From: Mesostigma viride
Taxonomy: Eukaryota > Streptophyta > Mesostigmatophyceae > Mesostigmatales > Mesostigmataceae
Reading direction: 5' to 3'
NCBI GenBank assembly: GCA_009746045.1
Contig: RPFO01000488.1
Span: 35,001-80,000 of the forward strand
DNA: 45,000 nucleotides
Shown here: positions 1 to 10,182 of the stretch, one piece after another
Layout of the letters: every line of letters begins with the position of its first letter
Position numbering within the stretch: the stretch's first letter is position 1
The notes under the pieces: generated by a model
The model's input: the letters and a program-made list of their open reading frames with translations, nothing else
What the model was told of the DNA's origin: nothing
Database searches by the model: none
Made by a program: the position numbers and the translations under genes

Positions 1-716
1 GCGGGAGGGCGGAGGGCGGGGAGGGCGGAGGGCGGGAGGGCGGAGGGCGGAGAGGCGGGAAGGAGGGCGGGAAGGAGGGCGGGAAGGAGGGCGGGAAGGA
101 GGGCGGGAGGAGGGCGGGAGGAGGGCGGGAGGGAGGGCGGGAGGGAGGGCGGGAGGGAGGGCGGGAGGGAGGCGGGAGGAGGGGGGGAGGGAGGGCGGGG
201 AGGGAGGGCGGGAGGGAGGGCGGGAGGGAGGGCGGGAGGAGGGCGGGAGGGAGGGCGGGAGGGAGGGCGGGAGGAGGGCGGGAGGGAGGGCGGGAGGGAG
301 GGCGGGCGGGAGGGCGGGCGGGAGGGCGGGCGGGAGGGAGGGCGGGAGGGAGGGCGGGAGGAGGGCGGGAGGGAGGGCGGGAGGGAGGGCGGGCGGGAGG
401 GCGGGCGGGAGGGCGGGCGGGAGGGAGGGCGGGAGGGAGGGAGGGAGGGAGGGAGGGAGGGAGGAGGGAGGGAGGGAGGAGGGAGGGAGGGAGGGAGGGA
501 GGGAGGGAGGAGGGAGGGAGGAGGGAGGGAGGGAGGGAGGGAGGGAGGGAGGGAGGGAGGGAGGGAGGGAGGGAGGGAGGGAGGAGGGAGGGAGGGAGGG
601 AGGAGGGAGGGAGGGAGGAGGGAGGGAGGGAGGGAGGGAGGAGGGAGGGAGGGAGGGAGGGTGGGTGGGAGGGAGGGAGGGAGGGAGGGAGGGAGGGAGG
701 GAGGGAGGGAGGGAGC
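1..716. repeat. (GGGA)n/(GGGC)n purine-rich tract
   Basis: The window opens inside about 0.7 kb of G-rich tandem DNA. The first 430 bases mix GGGC and GGGA units; the rest is nearly pure GGGA with occasional GGA. Four consecutive GGG runs separated by single bases occur throughout, which fits the canonical G-quadruplex pattern on the plus strand. Reading frames through it (Gly-Gly-Arg-Glu repeats) are artefacts of composition. Its left boundary is outside the window. Confidence 0.95.
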
Positions 717-721
717 ACACA

Positions 722-965
722 TTCCTGCCGGTCTACTCTATCTAGATATTATATGTAGATGGACCCTAGCGGTCGCGCCAGGCATGCTTCCCTTGGGAGC
801 AAATTCGCTTCTTCCCCAGAGCAGGGGGGTCGTTGTCTTCAACTGCCCATTTGGCATTGTCCTGCATCTTAATTTTTCCAAATCACGTAGAGGCCTATCC
901 CTCCCATATCCTCTACCAGTTGAGCACTCTTTGAATGTGCCGGCCTTGCGGCGTCTAGCCTTATT
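722..965. repeat. Dispersed repeat family A, copy 1
   Basis: About 240 bases that recur at 37265-37505 in the same orientation and at about 20165-20325 inverted. Shared landmarks in order are TCTATCTAGA, GACCCTAG, GCATGCTTCCC, a TTCCCCA stretch, GCCCACTTGGC-like sequence, TTTTTCCAAA, AGAGGCCTA and CCTTGCGGCGTCTAGC. On the minus strand all three copies translate to related peptides (K-M-x-D-K-A-K-W-A, then G-K-x-R-V-C), which suggests a decayed coding segment of a transposable element. The element class was not recognised. Confidence 0.7.
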
Positions 966-1649
966 TGCCGTGGGCCCGTCGATCCCACGTGAGCATCGGG
1001 TGCCTGCACGTACGGCTGTGCAGGCCGCAGCCCTGCGGACGCGGGCCACGAGAGGTGTCTACCTGCAGTCAGTTGGCCAGCGAGCTTAGTGTCCTACTTT
1101 CTAGTTGCGATCTGCGCTGCTTGATGGTCGGCAGCTAGTGATCGATAAGTGGCACGCCCAAATACAGGTACTCCTTGCAAACATGGACAGCATAGCCCAC
1201 ACGAAAGATCGACCGCAGCATATTGGTGACCGCGCCATCCAGCTTTTTCTCGCGGTCGACTGTGAGGGTCCACGTACGTCTCGATCGATCAGCGCCATAC
1301 GTGAGAAACGAGGGGACCAGCTAGGACCTTGAACAGGGGCACTTGCCCAGGGGCTTGCGCCAGAGAGCTTTATATTGGCGGAGTGCGTGCATGCCAGCTA
1401 TGCGAGGGAATTACGGTGGTTGCAATGTCGATCGGCCACGCAGCTGGGGAGTAGGCTGTACATACACTAGCAGCCGAACGCAGGGCCGGTAGGTGGCACG
1501 GGAGCCATCAAGGAGGAAGAGGTCCGGGTGTGACCATACCTGCTGTTTCCTAGTAACTAGTGTTTGCATGGATTCATTTAAGGATTCAACTCGTGTGAAT
1601 AAATAAATTTATACTACCAATTTATATAAATAAATACTACCAATTGCAG
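966..1649. other. Intergenic, no gene seen
   Basis: No splice-supported or family-recognised coding sequence is visible. The right part (1590-1645) is AT-rich with repeated ATACTACCAATT. Confidence 0.5.
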
Positions 1650-3572
1650 TCCACGAGCCACGAGCCACGAGGTAGCCATGGCTGTCGGAGCTCATAACTT
1701 TCACGTTTGAGCACCGAATTTAGCCGTGAATATCACTATCGCTTCGTCTTTCTAAGACGCACATGCTGATATAATTTTCCGAATCTAAAACGCAATATAT
1801 GACGAGCAAACGCCTGTCGATGCAACGCAGTTTGGCGGATGCGCTCGCCCATGAAAATGCGGCAGCTGCGGCTGCAGCTTTGCCAGCTCCCGGGCAGGCA
1901 GCGGTGACACTAGCTAGTCGTGCACTGGTGGTCGCCCAGCAACCTCCCGGGCTCCATGCCTCGCCATCGGCATCGCCTGACCCTAAACGCGCCCGCTCCG
2001 CCGACAAAACAGGAGGGTCTTCACGCCCCTCGGAACCGCGCTGTCGGCTCCAACCTTTCCAGGTCGATGATCACGACTGGACCAACATGTCTCCGGGCGA
2101 TGCTCTGCACTGCATCTTCTTCGGGGACTACGCCTCGCTTTACGACCTGTGCCTCCATCTCCACGACAACAATCGCCTCCTCCTCCCGGACGGCCGCCGA
2201 TGGAACGACATCCGCCTGCTGTTCGGGTGCGCTCGCCCTCAAATCCAGCATACCATCCTCAACTCCCTTCTCCAGCGCTCTGACGGCGAGATCTGGGCTC
2301 CATCCATCTCCGCCCCCACCCTCCGTTCCATCCTCACGGAAGCCTTTCAGCAGCACGTGACCCCCCTTGCTGCTGACGTCGCAGCAATGGGTGGCCCGCT
2401 GGCTGCTGAACTTCCTCACCTCACCGCCACCTCCACTGCCATTTCCGCCTCCACTGCCGACATCAAAGCCCAGCTCCTCGACCTCGACCTACGCCTTCAA
2501 GCCACCGCCACCGCCCTTGAGAGCTTGCATGACACCGCCGGCCTCACCGCCAGGCGGTGAAGGACATCGCCACCCAGCCGGCGCCTGCTGGCCCGGCCGG
2601 CGATGCTCCCTCCACCTAGGCGGACTTGCTTAAGCAGCACACCACCTCCACCACCTCCACCATCTCGGCACAACTCAAGCAACAAGCCCTCGACCTTCGC
2701 GAGGAAGCCGACATCGCCCGGCGCAGCCACAATGTCATCGTCAAGCACTTCGACCAGCCGGCAGGTGAGACCTCCAAGAGCCTTCTTGAAGCATTTAAGC
2801 GCGCCATTCTTGCCCCTATGCTACTCACTGGTGAGCTGGACATGTCGGCTGTCCGCCTCCCCGGCCCGCGCGCGGGGGAAGGCTGGCCTGGCACCCGTGC
2901 TCCTCACCTTTAAGTACATGGCGGACAAGCTGGCGTTCCTTAAATGCCGCAAGAAGCTCTCGGAGACTCGCTTCACGCTGGACGACGACTTGACCCTGGC
3001 CCAGCAACAGCGGCCGGCGACGCGAGCTATGGCCGACCTACCTTCAGCTCCGGCAGAGCGCAAGGGGGAAGCCGGTATACTGGAGGGGGGCGGTCATCCA
3101 CGTTGACCACAAGCCCTGGCAGCCCCCTCCTGCCACCTCAGACTAGGAATATATATACCAGTAGTGTAGATTAGTAAGGCTTAACCTAGCATGTGGCCCC
3201 CGCGCATGTGCGCCCATAATTGCCCCCATGGATGATGCCTTCAACATTTAGCCACGCTATGTCTATAATGGGACCCCCATGGATGTTGCATTAAGAATTT
3301 AGCCATGCTATGCCTATGCAGAGAGATGCTCTCTGTCGAGAAGCCATGCCCTAGCCCTTGTATAGCCATGATGATCTTCCTCCCCCGTGCCAGGATCCCC
3401 TTAGGCGGGTTGAACCTGAGACAGCATGGTGGTGCCGGTGCCCTGGTGCACCTAGAGCAAGGATAGCTTACATTCCCACCCTTGCATGAGGTAGCCTAGG
3501 ATGTATTAAAAGCCATATGCCCCTTCTCAGGGATATGTGCTACATTGACTCCCCACGGAGTGATGTTCCTAA
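1650..3572 (+). mobile_element. Decayed ORF1-only non-LTR retrotransposon (copy 1)
   Basis: This is a full-length-looking but mutated relative of the element at 21115-23076. Both begin with a shared leader (ATGGCTG, GGAGCTCA, then GTTTGAGC-like, AGACGCACA, TATAAT and AAACGCA blocks), carry one ORF1-type coding region, and end in a 3' region with ATTAAAAGC and GACTCCCCA blocks. No reverse transcriptase lies between ORF1 and the 3' end. The tail is AT-rich (CCTAATTACCAATTCAG). A near-match to ACCAATTGCAG at 1638-1648 may be a degraded target-site duplication, but this is weak. The 3' untranslated part has an internal imperfect duplication at 3223-3315. Confidence 0.75.
1799..3146 (+). pseudogene. 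ORF1-type retrotransposon protein, frameshifted
   Basis: The ATG at 1799 opens 253 codons, ending in a TGA at 2558-2560. Homology to the ORF1 product of the 21-kb element then continues in other frames: from about 2626 (Gln/Arg-rich helix, PAGETSKSLLEAF matching PGETSTSLADEL), from about 2885 (APVLLTF, then RFTLDDDLTLAQQQ matching TWTLDDDLTPAQQQ), and from 3075 to a TAG at 3144-3146 (VYWRGAVIHVDHKPW matching VYWRGGDLMINHKMW). At least three frame changes separate these parts, so the gene is dead. The C-terminal block resembles the RNA-binding C-terminal domain of L1-type ORF1 proteins; this is family inference from motif layout. An N-terminal Ala/Pro-rich region precedes it. Confidence 0.75.
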
Positions 3573-4251
3573 TTACCAATTCAGAAATATCTCAAACGCG
3601 CCATGCGTACGTGGTCATAATTAATCCTCTTCATGAGTGGGATGCAGGATGCATGGATGGTACGTGCATATCGTGAGATCTTCACTATATCAACTGTTGT
3701 TAACTGTCTAAATGTAGTTCTAGTTGCATGCATGCATGCATGCATGCATGCATGCATGCATGCATGCATATACACAATTCATGCACACATCACAACTGCC
3801 CTAGTCCTTCCACGCTGTTGGATCGCCATGCGTCCAGGAATAGTTGTCTCACTTAAATATTAACACAAAAGTGTAAAATGGCCGTTCTGGACATTGATTG
3901 GTGTTGGACGGGCACAAGCATGATATCACACTTTATACACAAAATACGTCTCACACCATCATGGCCAGATCTTCACACATCTGAGAATTAAGTTTGACAT
4001 GAATCCTTATAATGTCCGGGTGTGGTTATACACTGCCTTTTAAAAGGTAGACACATGGACAACTGGTAAGAATAATTCTCTTGTAACTCGTACGGAGTGT
4101 GTGTTGTGTTACATATGATCGTGCGTATATTCATGCATGCACAGAATCATGTATATTTAGCCTAGCTACGCCCATTGCATGTGACTCTAAAACGGCCTCA
4201 AGATTCCCACGTATAGTATTGCATGCAAGGTAACTCGGCCACGGCGCATGT
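3573..4251. other. Intergenic DNA with a (TGCA)n microsatellite
   Basis: No coding feature was found. Positions 3725-3769 are about eleven units of TGCA, which form alternating self-complementary DNA. Reading frames over it (Met-His-Ala-Cys repeats) come from the repeat itself. Confidence 0.7.
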
Positions 4252-4555
4252 TCTGATCAGGCACTCCGCAAAGGTGAAAACCTTTGCGTTCAGTGCCGGG
4301 CCGCGGAAAACGCGGAAAACGCGATCTGCAAATGAATCCGACCGGAATCGAACTGGGGACCTCTCGCACCAATTTTGCTGACTATAGGACGGACGTCTCC
4401 GGTTACCATGGCATCGCCAACTTACACCTACAGTCATCCGCAAAAGTTCTCCTGTCCGGGGAGTGATGCAAGCCTTTCGGATTTGGTACTAGATAAATCA
4501 CTCGAGATCTGTGTGTAGGAGTACTACACACGTGTCTGCACGCGAGACTTGTTCA
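4252..4555 (-). mobile_element. tRNA-derived SINE-like element, copy 1
   Basis: The segment is flanked by an 8-bp direct repeat GCGCATGT (4244-4251 and 4556-4563) and recurs almost whole at 37517-37841. On the minus strand it contains GGTGCGAGAGGTCCC followed by AGTTCGATTCC. The latter matches the pol III B-box consensus GGTTCGANNCC at all but the first position. The GCGAGAGGTCCC block is what the 3' half of a eukaryotic tRNA-Pro looks like. A TATAGTCAG block upstream could be a degenerate A box; the tRNA-like part is shorter than a real tRNA, so no functional tRNA is proposed. The 3' end (minus strand) is an imperfect hairpin around AAAGGTTTTCACCTTT and stops at CTGATCAG, with no poly(A). 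Confidence 0.65.
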
Positions 4556-4563
4556 GCGCATGT

Positions 4564-6171
4564 ATGTATACCCTAGCAGAGCCCTGGCCTGGTATCAATG
4601 AGATAACCGTCATGGTATGTTGCTGTCAACGAGAGCGCTTCTTTAGTTGTTGAGGTGACCCTGGTATGTTTGGTTCAGAATAGCATCAGCAACACTAGCG
4701 GTTCAGCAAAGCTAGCTGTTCCACGTACTAGGCCTGATCAGAGCCGTCTCCAGGATGTAGACCGCTGTGTACTCAGGTTCCCGGCGTCGACCATCTCAAC
4801 CTCTGACACATGATGCAGGCCACACAGATGTTGACTGCAAGGCTCAGCGATCTGTCCTTGCATGGCACCTCACTTGTACGCCTAGCTCCAGGGCGCATCA
4901 CAGCCAGCCATCCAGCCAGACACGAGCCAGTAGCTTTGACAGGGTTCCCCTTCCCACTGTTCCCTGGCCAGAAAACCGACGCCTGAACTGGGGGAATTGT
5001 TACCATCCCAACAAGCAAAAATGTTGCGGTCGGCAAGATGCCACCAGAGGTCCTCGGTGTGGAGCACCCTGCCCTGTCATGAGACCCTCCGCAACAAACC
5101 ATCGCCCGGCCTGTGCGTGCAGGTGAGAGCGGCCGCGGGGTCATTTCCGGATGTCAGGGCCCACTGCCACTGCCTCGCCTCGCCAGTGAGCCGACTGCTA
5201 TGTCGGACACGGAGGAAAGCCTGCGTGGTCAAAGCCAGCAAATGTTGTGGCCATGCTATACAAACGTTTTAATTAACCAGCAGGTCCAGACAGTGTGAGT
5301 CCCGTCATCACACGGCGGCGCACCAGTTCGGGTGATATATGGCAGCAGCTAGTCCAGGAACGGCCCCATAGAAGTTGCGGGCATGGCCCACGGCGTGTCC
5401 CCAGGCGCAAAGCTGCCATGGCTTTGCCCACCCTTTGTGTCTCCCACCCACCACCCCAAAGTTGTGCCACCAACCTCCACCGCCTAGAATGCGCACCCCC
5501 GCCTGCTAGACAACATGCGTGGCGCAGTGAAGGAACGAGAGGCACATATCCAGGGGGCACAGGGGGGGCATGCCCACGCATGGCAGCCATTAGTGGTGTG
5601 GCACTATACACGGACGGGCAGTGTTGGCGCGACGTGCCACGCAGTGAGGCATGTCCCACCGCATACCACCGCCCATCACCACTTGTTAAGGACACATCCA
5701 GACAGCCCCTTGGCTGGCTTCACCACCACGGCTGGCATCGGCGCCCACTTGTGGTGTATGCCCCCCACTCGTGGCGCACTTGCTGCCCTACTCAACAGGG
5801 CCAACGTGGCCCGCACACGCGTTGGTGGGGATGGGCACATTTGTGTGCCAGCGCGTGGGTGGGTGGGGATGTGCCCCCACCAACATCGCGGGCAGCCACC
5901 ACGGGCCACCCGCGGCATGCGGCGCGCGACAGGTGGCGTGGGGTAAACACCACAGGGCACAAGCAACGCGCCACGTGGCGTCCAACGCGCGTGTCTCCGT
6001 GGTATACCCCTCACGAGTGGGATGGGGAGCACATCGGCGACGGCACGTCCCACGCTCACGCCTAACTACCCGTGTGCAGAACAGGGACCACCCGCGCTAC
6101 CTGGAGCCACATGGCCACCGCATTTTGAAGCAACGGGCCTCCGCAGATGGGTCGTGTGCGCATGCCGCCGG
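4564..6171. other. Intergenic, no supported gene
   Basis: Long open frames occur at 5273-6065 on both strands, but this stretch is GC-rich and Pro/His/Arg-biased in every frame. None shows a recognised domain, a signal or consistent splice structure, so I make no gene call here. Confidence 0.5.
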
Positions 6172-6228
6172 CCTTTACTCCATGCCTCCGCCTTCACTCC
6201 ATGCCTCCGCCTTCACTCCATGCCCCCG
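6172..6228. repeat. Short tandem repeat, 3 x 19 bp
   Basis: Three adjacent copies of a CCTTCACTCCATGCCTCCG unit with a few substitutions. Confidence 0.8.
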
Positions 6229-6415
6229 CCTTGGGCGCGAACTCCAGCCGGCGTGATAATGCCAGCTGCAGGCGTGCCACAGGGACGTCCTCCCCTGCCC
6301 TCCCACGTCCGTTCCCCCCTTTGCCCTCCCTCGTGGAATCGGCTATGCGAGGGCAAACCCTCATCTGGGGTCCAATTACAGTGACCCTGAAAGTCACCAT
6401 GACCATGAGACAAGG

Positions 6416-7105
6416 CTTGGCGAGGGCGACGCGTTCAAGGGTACAGGATCCCCTGGTCCACCACTCGGTGCACGACGCCAGCCTTGGCGAGGGCGACGCG
6501 TTCAAGGGTACAGGATCCCCTGGTCCACCACTCGGGGCACGACGCCAGCCTTGGCGAGGGCGACGCGTTCAAGGGTACAGGATCCCCTGGTCCACCACTC
6601 GGTGCACGACGCCAGCCTTGGCGAGGGCGACGCGTTCAAGGGTACAGGATCCCCTGGTCCACCACTCGGTGCACGACGCCAGCCTTGGCGAGGGCGACGC
6701 GTTCAAGGGTACAGGATCCCCTGGTCCACCACTCGGTGCACGACGCCAGCCTTGGCGAGGGCGACGCGTTCAAGGGTACAGGATCCCCTGGTCCACCACT
6801 CGGTGCACGACGCCAGCCTTGGCGAGGGCGACGCGTTCAAGGGTACAGGATCCCCTGGTCCACCACTCGGTGCACGACGCCAGCCTTGGCGAGGGCGACG
6901 CGTTCAAGGGTACAGGATCCCCTGGTCCACCACTCGGTGCACGACGCCAGCCTTGGCGAGGGCGACGCGTTCAAGGGTACAGGATCCCCTGGTCCACCAC
7001 TCGGTGCACGACGCCAGCCTTGGCGAGGGCGACGCGTTCAAGGGTACAGGATCCCCTGGTCCACCACTCGGGGCACGACGCCAGCCTTGGCGAGGGCCTG
7101 TTCCT
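6416..7105. repeat. Minisatellite, 67-bp unit, about 10 copies
   Basis: A unit beginning CTTGGCGAGGGCGACGCG and ending in GGTGCACGACGCCAG repeats with an exact 67-bp period from 6416 to 7086, then a partial unit. Units are nearly identical; the main difference is GTGCACG versus GGGCACG in the second and last copies. Because 67 is not a multiple of 3, the three overlapping open frames here rotate through all phases, so they are not a repeat protein. Confidence 0.95.
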
Positions 7106-7200
7106 ACGAGGTCATCCTGCTCCGTTCAAGGATGTTCAAGGATGCAGAGCCCTTGTCCATCAACCCTTTTGTCCTCACTCATAAACGCCCTATATAGCAG

Positions 7201-7677
7201 CCCTTGACCCTCATGCCATCCTTGCCCCTCACTCGTGCACACACCCTCTCGCCATCCTTGCCCCTTACTCGTGCACACACCCTCCCGCCATCCTTGCCCC
7301 TCACTTGTGCACACACCCTCCCGCCATCCTTGACCCTCACTCGTGCACACACCCTCCCGCCATCCTTGACCCTCATGCCATCCTTGCCCCTCACTCGTGC
7401 ACACACCCTCTCGCCATCCTTGCCCCTTACTCGTGCACACACCCTCCCGCCATCTTTGCCCCTCACTCATGCACACACCCTCCCGCCATCCTTGCCCCTC
7501 ACTTGTGCACACACCCTCCCGCCATCCTTGCCCCTCACTCGTGCACACACTTTCCCGCCATCCTTGCCCCTCACTTGTGCACACACCCTCCCGCCATCCT
7601 TGCCCCTCACTCGTGCACACACTCTCCCGCCATCCTTGCCCCTCACTTGTGCACACACCCTCCCGCCATCCTTGCCC
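7201..7677. repeat. Minisatellite, 36-bp unit, about 13 copies
   Basis: Units of about 36 bp containing CTCACTCGTGCACACACCC and CCGCCATCCTTGCC run directly up to the stop codon of the minus-strand GT29 gene, so the array would be transcribed as its 3' untranslated region. One unit is shortened (around 7368-7385). Since 36 is divisible by 3, all frames stay open through it and give spurious 12-residue repeat proteins on both strands. Confidence 0.95.
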
Positions 7678-8781
7678 TCACTCATAGATACACAGCAGCC
7701 CGTTGGCCTGCGCGAGGCGGTAGGCAAAGTACTCGAGCGCCATGCAGTGCTTCCACACCATCGCGTTGCCCGCCAGGTTGCCGTTGTCGCTCGCGCCCTG
7801 GAAGTAGTGGCCCTTGCCGTCGCGGCTGAAGCCGTACAAGTCCACCCGCTTGCACAGCTGGCTGTGCAGCAGCGCCAGCACCACACGCATGCCCTCGGTC
7901 GGCTTGAACCAGTCGGGGTGCACCTGCCCCAGCTGCGTGGTCGGCACGATGCGGTCGCGCAGCGTGTTGTACAGATGGGCCCCGTCGTCCTGGTCGCTAA
8001 GCGCGCGCAGGTGCACGTACGGCTTGCCCCCCAGCGTGGTCACGTTGCCGTGGTAGGGGCCGTGGAACAGGTAGAGCACATCTGGGATGTGCCACTCCCC
8101 GGTTTCCCCCCACACATCGCTCCCGCGGTGGTGCCGGCCGTCCTCGTCGTCACGGTCCCGAATCTCCCGCACAAAGTTGGCGGTCGTGCGCGTGCCCACG
8201 TGCGCCTCCATGCCCTTGACGGGGGCACTGCCAAAGCGGACCACCGTGTCGTGGCCGTCAATTTCCGCGCCATAAAAATGGCCCGCCAAGTTACGGCCCA
8301 GCCCGACCACGGCACAGGTGCCCCACCCGCCGGGCTGCATCCGGCTGCGGTCCAGCCCGATGCTGATGCCTTGCGGCCCGCACGCGACCCCCGTGGCGAT
8401 GCAAGTGGTCTCTTTCCTCGGACGCAGGAACTTCAACAGGTGGTCAAAGTCGACCTCGCCATCTTTGGGGACCAGAAACATGTTCACCGCGTGCTTTGCT
8501 TCGCTGTCGGCAGGCGTGCCCGCCATCATCTCTGCCACGATGTTGGCGGTCGAAACTGGCATGATGGAAGGTTGCGTTACCTGGTGGTCTTTTGTGCACA
8601 TCTCAGGCAGAAAGCCTACGTCCTTGTTAACGGAACCTGGTTTCGAAAGGTATCGGGCCATCATACCCCCCCTGATGGCCCCCCCGGAAACGAACGCGTC
8701 GAGGGAAGCGAACCAGACGAGGAGACATACCACAATGTGCCCGCAATGCGACGTCAATCTAGATGCCCTTCGGCCGTCCAT
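7678..8781 (-). CDS. Sialyltransferase-like glycosyltransferase, family GT29
   Basis: A 367-aa intronless gene. A hydrophobic stretch near residues 15-35 is a type II signal anchor, placing the catalytic part in the Golgi lumen. The four GT29 sialylmotifs are visible. Motif L (about 156-203) starts CAVVGLGRNLAG, continues with EIDGHDTVVRFGSAP and ends near VGTRTTANF. Motif S is at 294-318 (PTEGMRVVLALL, C310, DLYGF). Motif III is HYFQ at 325-328. Motif VS is H345-x4-E350. Cys156 and Cys310 are the pair that forms the conserved disulfide in this family. Family members move sialic acid, or in algae possibly Kdo or a related 2-keto sugar, from a CMP-sugar to glycans; the acceptor cannot be read from sequence. 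The ATG at 8779-8781 is the first in frame and leaves the anchor intact. The TGA lies in the edge of a minisatellite. Confidence 0.9.
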   Translation of the reverse strand: MDGRRASRLTSHCGHIVVCLLVWFASLDAFVSGGAIRGGMMARYLSKPGSVNKDVGFLPEMCTKDHQVTQPSIMPVSTANIVAEMMAGTPADSEAKHAVNMFLVPKDGEVDFDHLLKFLRPRKETTCIATGVACGPQGISIGLDRSRMQPGGWGTCAVVGLGRNLAGHFYGAEIDGHDTVVRFGSAPVKGMEAHVGTRTTANFVREIRDRDDEDGRHHRGSDVWGETGEWHIPDVLYLFHGPYHGNVTTLGGKPYVHLRALSDQDDGAHLYNTLRDRIVPTTQLGQVHPDWFKPTEGMRVVLALLHSQLCKRVDLYGFSRDGKGHYFQGASDNGNLAGNAMVWKHCMALEYFAYRLAQANGLLCIYE

Positions 8782-9204
8782 CGTCAGGCTGCACGGCGCT
8801 CTCAGCGCAAATATTCTCGCAAGATGATTTCCCCAGGCATTGGCTTATTCTTGAAGCGCCTGCAACTGGTCAAAGCCTTTGCCTACCTGGCGTCTAACGT
8901 AAACCATAGTCGCTGAGGCAGCGCACCGAGACATTGCAACAAGACATTGCAATTACACAGTGCGTACTTGAAACACTTCTTTCTAAACAATGGCGATCAG
9001 CAGGGTGGCTGTGTTCGTTTTGGCGAGCGACGATTAACCCACCTTCATGACATAAAGCTTTAGCTAGGAGCAGAGTTGAACTGCCGTGACAACCATGCCT
9101 GGGGGTTGGGACGGGGCTGACGATCGTGTTGTACAAAAATCAGCTCAAAAATCCGGAAGTGTGCGACGACCGTCAGAGCGACGCGTGGAACTTAGCGCGG
9201 ATCA

Positions 9205-9400
9205 CACTCTTGTTGTTGTTGTGTTGTTGCCCACGCCGCACATGGATCGCCGACAGCAGAGGATCACAATCTGCCATACAGTTGTTGTTGCTGCTGCCCA
9301 TGTGTGTTGAGTTGAGTTCGAGTTGAGTTTATTCCCGCGCCGGTGAACCGACAGGGTTATTTTGGTCCATAATTGGCTACCTAATAAAAACAAGGCACAT
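9205..9400. repeat. Dispersed repeat B: (TTG)n block plus retroelement 3'-end-like sequence
   Basis: The first part (TTGTTG runs, CCCACGCCGCACATGG, TGCCATACAG, TTGTTG) recurs inverted at 10490-10600. The second part (GTTGAGTTTATTCCCGCGCC, then GACAGGGTTAT and TTTGGTCCATAATTGGCTA with TAATAAAA) recurs in pieces at 10300-10320, 12751-12775 and 13225-13315, and inverted at 39525-39565. It looks like the 3' end of a retroelement family with an A-rich tail. Confidence 0.65.
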
Positions 9401-9540
9401 CAAGCTGACGCTGACGCGTCAGCTTTTCCCCCACCGCCGATTCTTCGAACAGCTCTCATCAGTTCCGGGCACCCCACGACCCATTTTCGTCTCCAGTTCA
9501 CTCGATTCGTCGCTACTCCTTTCCCTCCCCTATCTCTTCT

Positions 9541-10181
9541 TCCCCTCATTCGCGGTAACTCAGAACGATTCAGTTCAGTCTCTCTTTGTGCCCCTACGTG
9601 GCATTTTCGCTTAGTATTCCTTACTTCTCAGACGCCGCTCCCCCCTCCCCGCGCCACTTCCCCTGCGTTTTGCCACCGGAACTCCAAGCAGAGAGTTGTT
9701 TCCCCTAGCCCTTCTTCCCCTCATTCGCGGTAACTCAGTACGATTCAGTTCAGTCTCTCTTTGTGCCCCTACGTGGCATTTTCGCTTAGTATTCCTTACC
9801 TCTCAGAGGCCGCTCCCCCCCCCCGCGCCACTTCCCCTGCGTTTGCCACCGGAACTACCCGCCCCGCGCCACTTCCCCTGCGTTTGCCACCGGAACTACT
9901 GTACCCGCCCCGTGCCACTTCCCCTGCGTTTTCCACCGGAACTCCAAGCAGAGAGTTGTTTTTTACATCTAAAGGATACGTGGCATTTTCGCTTAGTATT
10001 CCTTACCTCTCAGAGGCCGCTCCCCCCCCCCCGCGCCACTTCCCCTGCGTTTGCCACCGGAACTACCCGCCCCGCGCCACTTCCCCTGCGTTTGCCACCG
10101 GAACTACCCGCCCCGCGCCACTTCCCCTGCGTTTTCCACCGGAACTCCAAGCAGAGAGTTGTTTTTTACATCTAAAGGATA
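9541..10181. repeat. Complex tandem duplication (175-207 bp units)
   Basis: Three large units share ACGTGGCATTTTCGCTTAG, GAGGCCGCTCCCCCC and ACTCCAAGCAGAGAGTTGTT. Landmark positions 9596, 9771 and 9978 give spacings of 175 and 207. Units 2 and 3 contain an inner repeat of about 41 bp (GCCACCGGAACTACCCGCCC), present in different numbers, which explains the unequal lengths. No coding role is proposed. Confidence 0.85.
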
Positions 10182-10182
10182 T

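Noticed and set aside
1799-2560. The 253-codon frame as an ordinary host gene
   Set aside because: Its leader, C-terminal blocks in other frames and 3' end match the retrotransposon at 21115-23076.
4320-4410. A functional tRNA-Pro gene on the minus strand
   Set aside because: The T-stem is mismatched, the 5' half of the anticodon stem is missing and the total length is about 15 nt too short. It is better explained as the tRNA-derived part of a SINE-like element.
5273-6065. 256-codon plus frame and 140-codon minus frame
   Set aside because: No domain, signal or repeat logic; overlapping frames on both strands in GC-rich DNA indicate chance openness.
6147-7207. 345- and 237-codon frames over the 67-bp repeat
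   Set aside because: The period is not a multiple of 3, so the same peptides appear shifted in all three frames. This is a signature of non-coding tandem DNA with no stops in the unit.
7126-7656. CRISPR-like appearance of the 36-bp and 31-35-bp arrays
   Set aside because: Units are contiguous with no unique spacers and the genome is eukaryotic; they are minisatellites.
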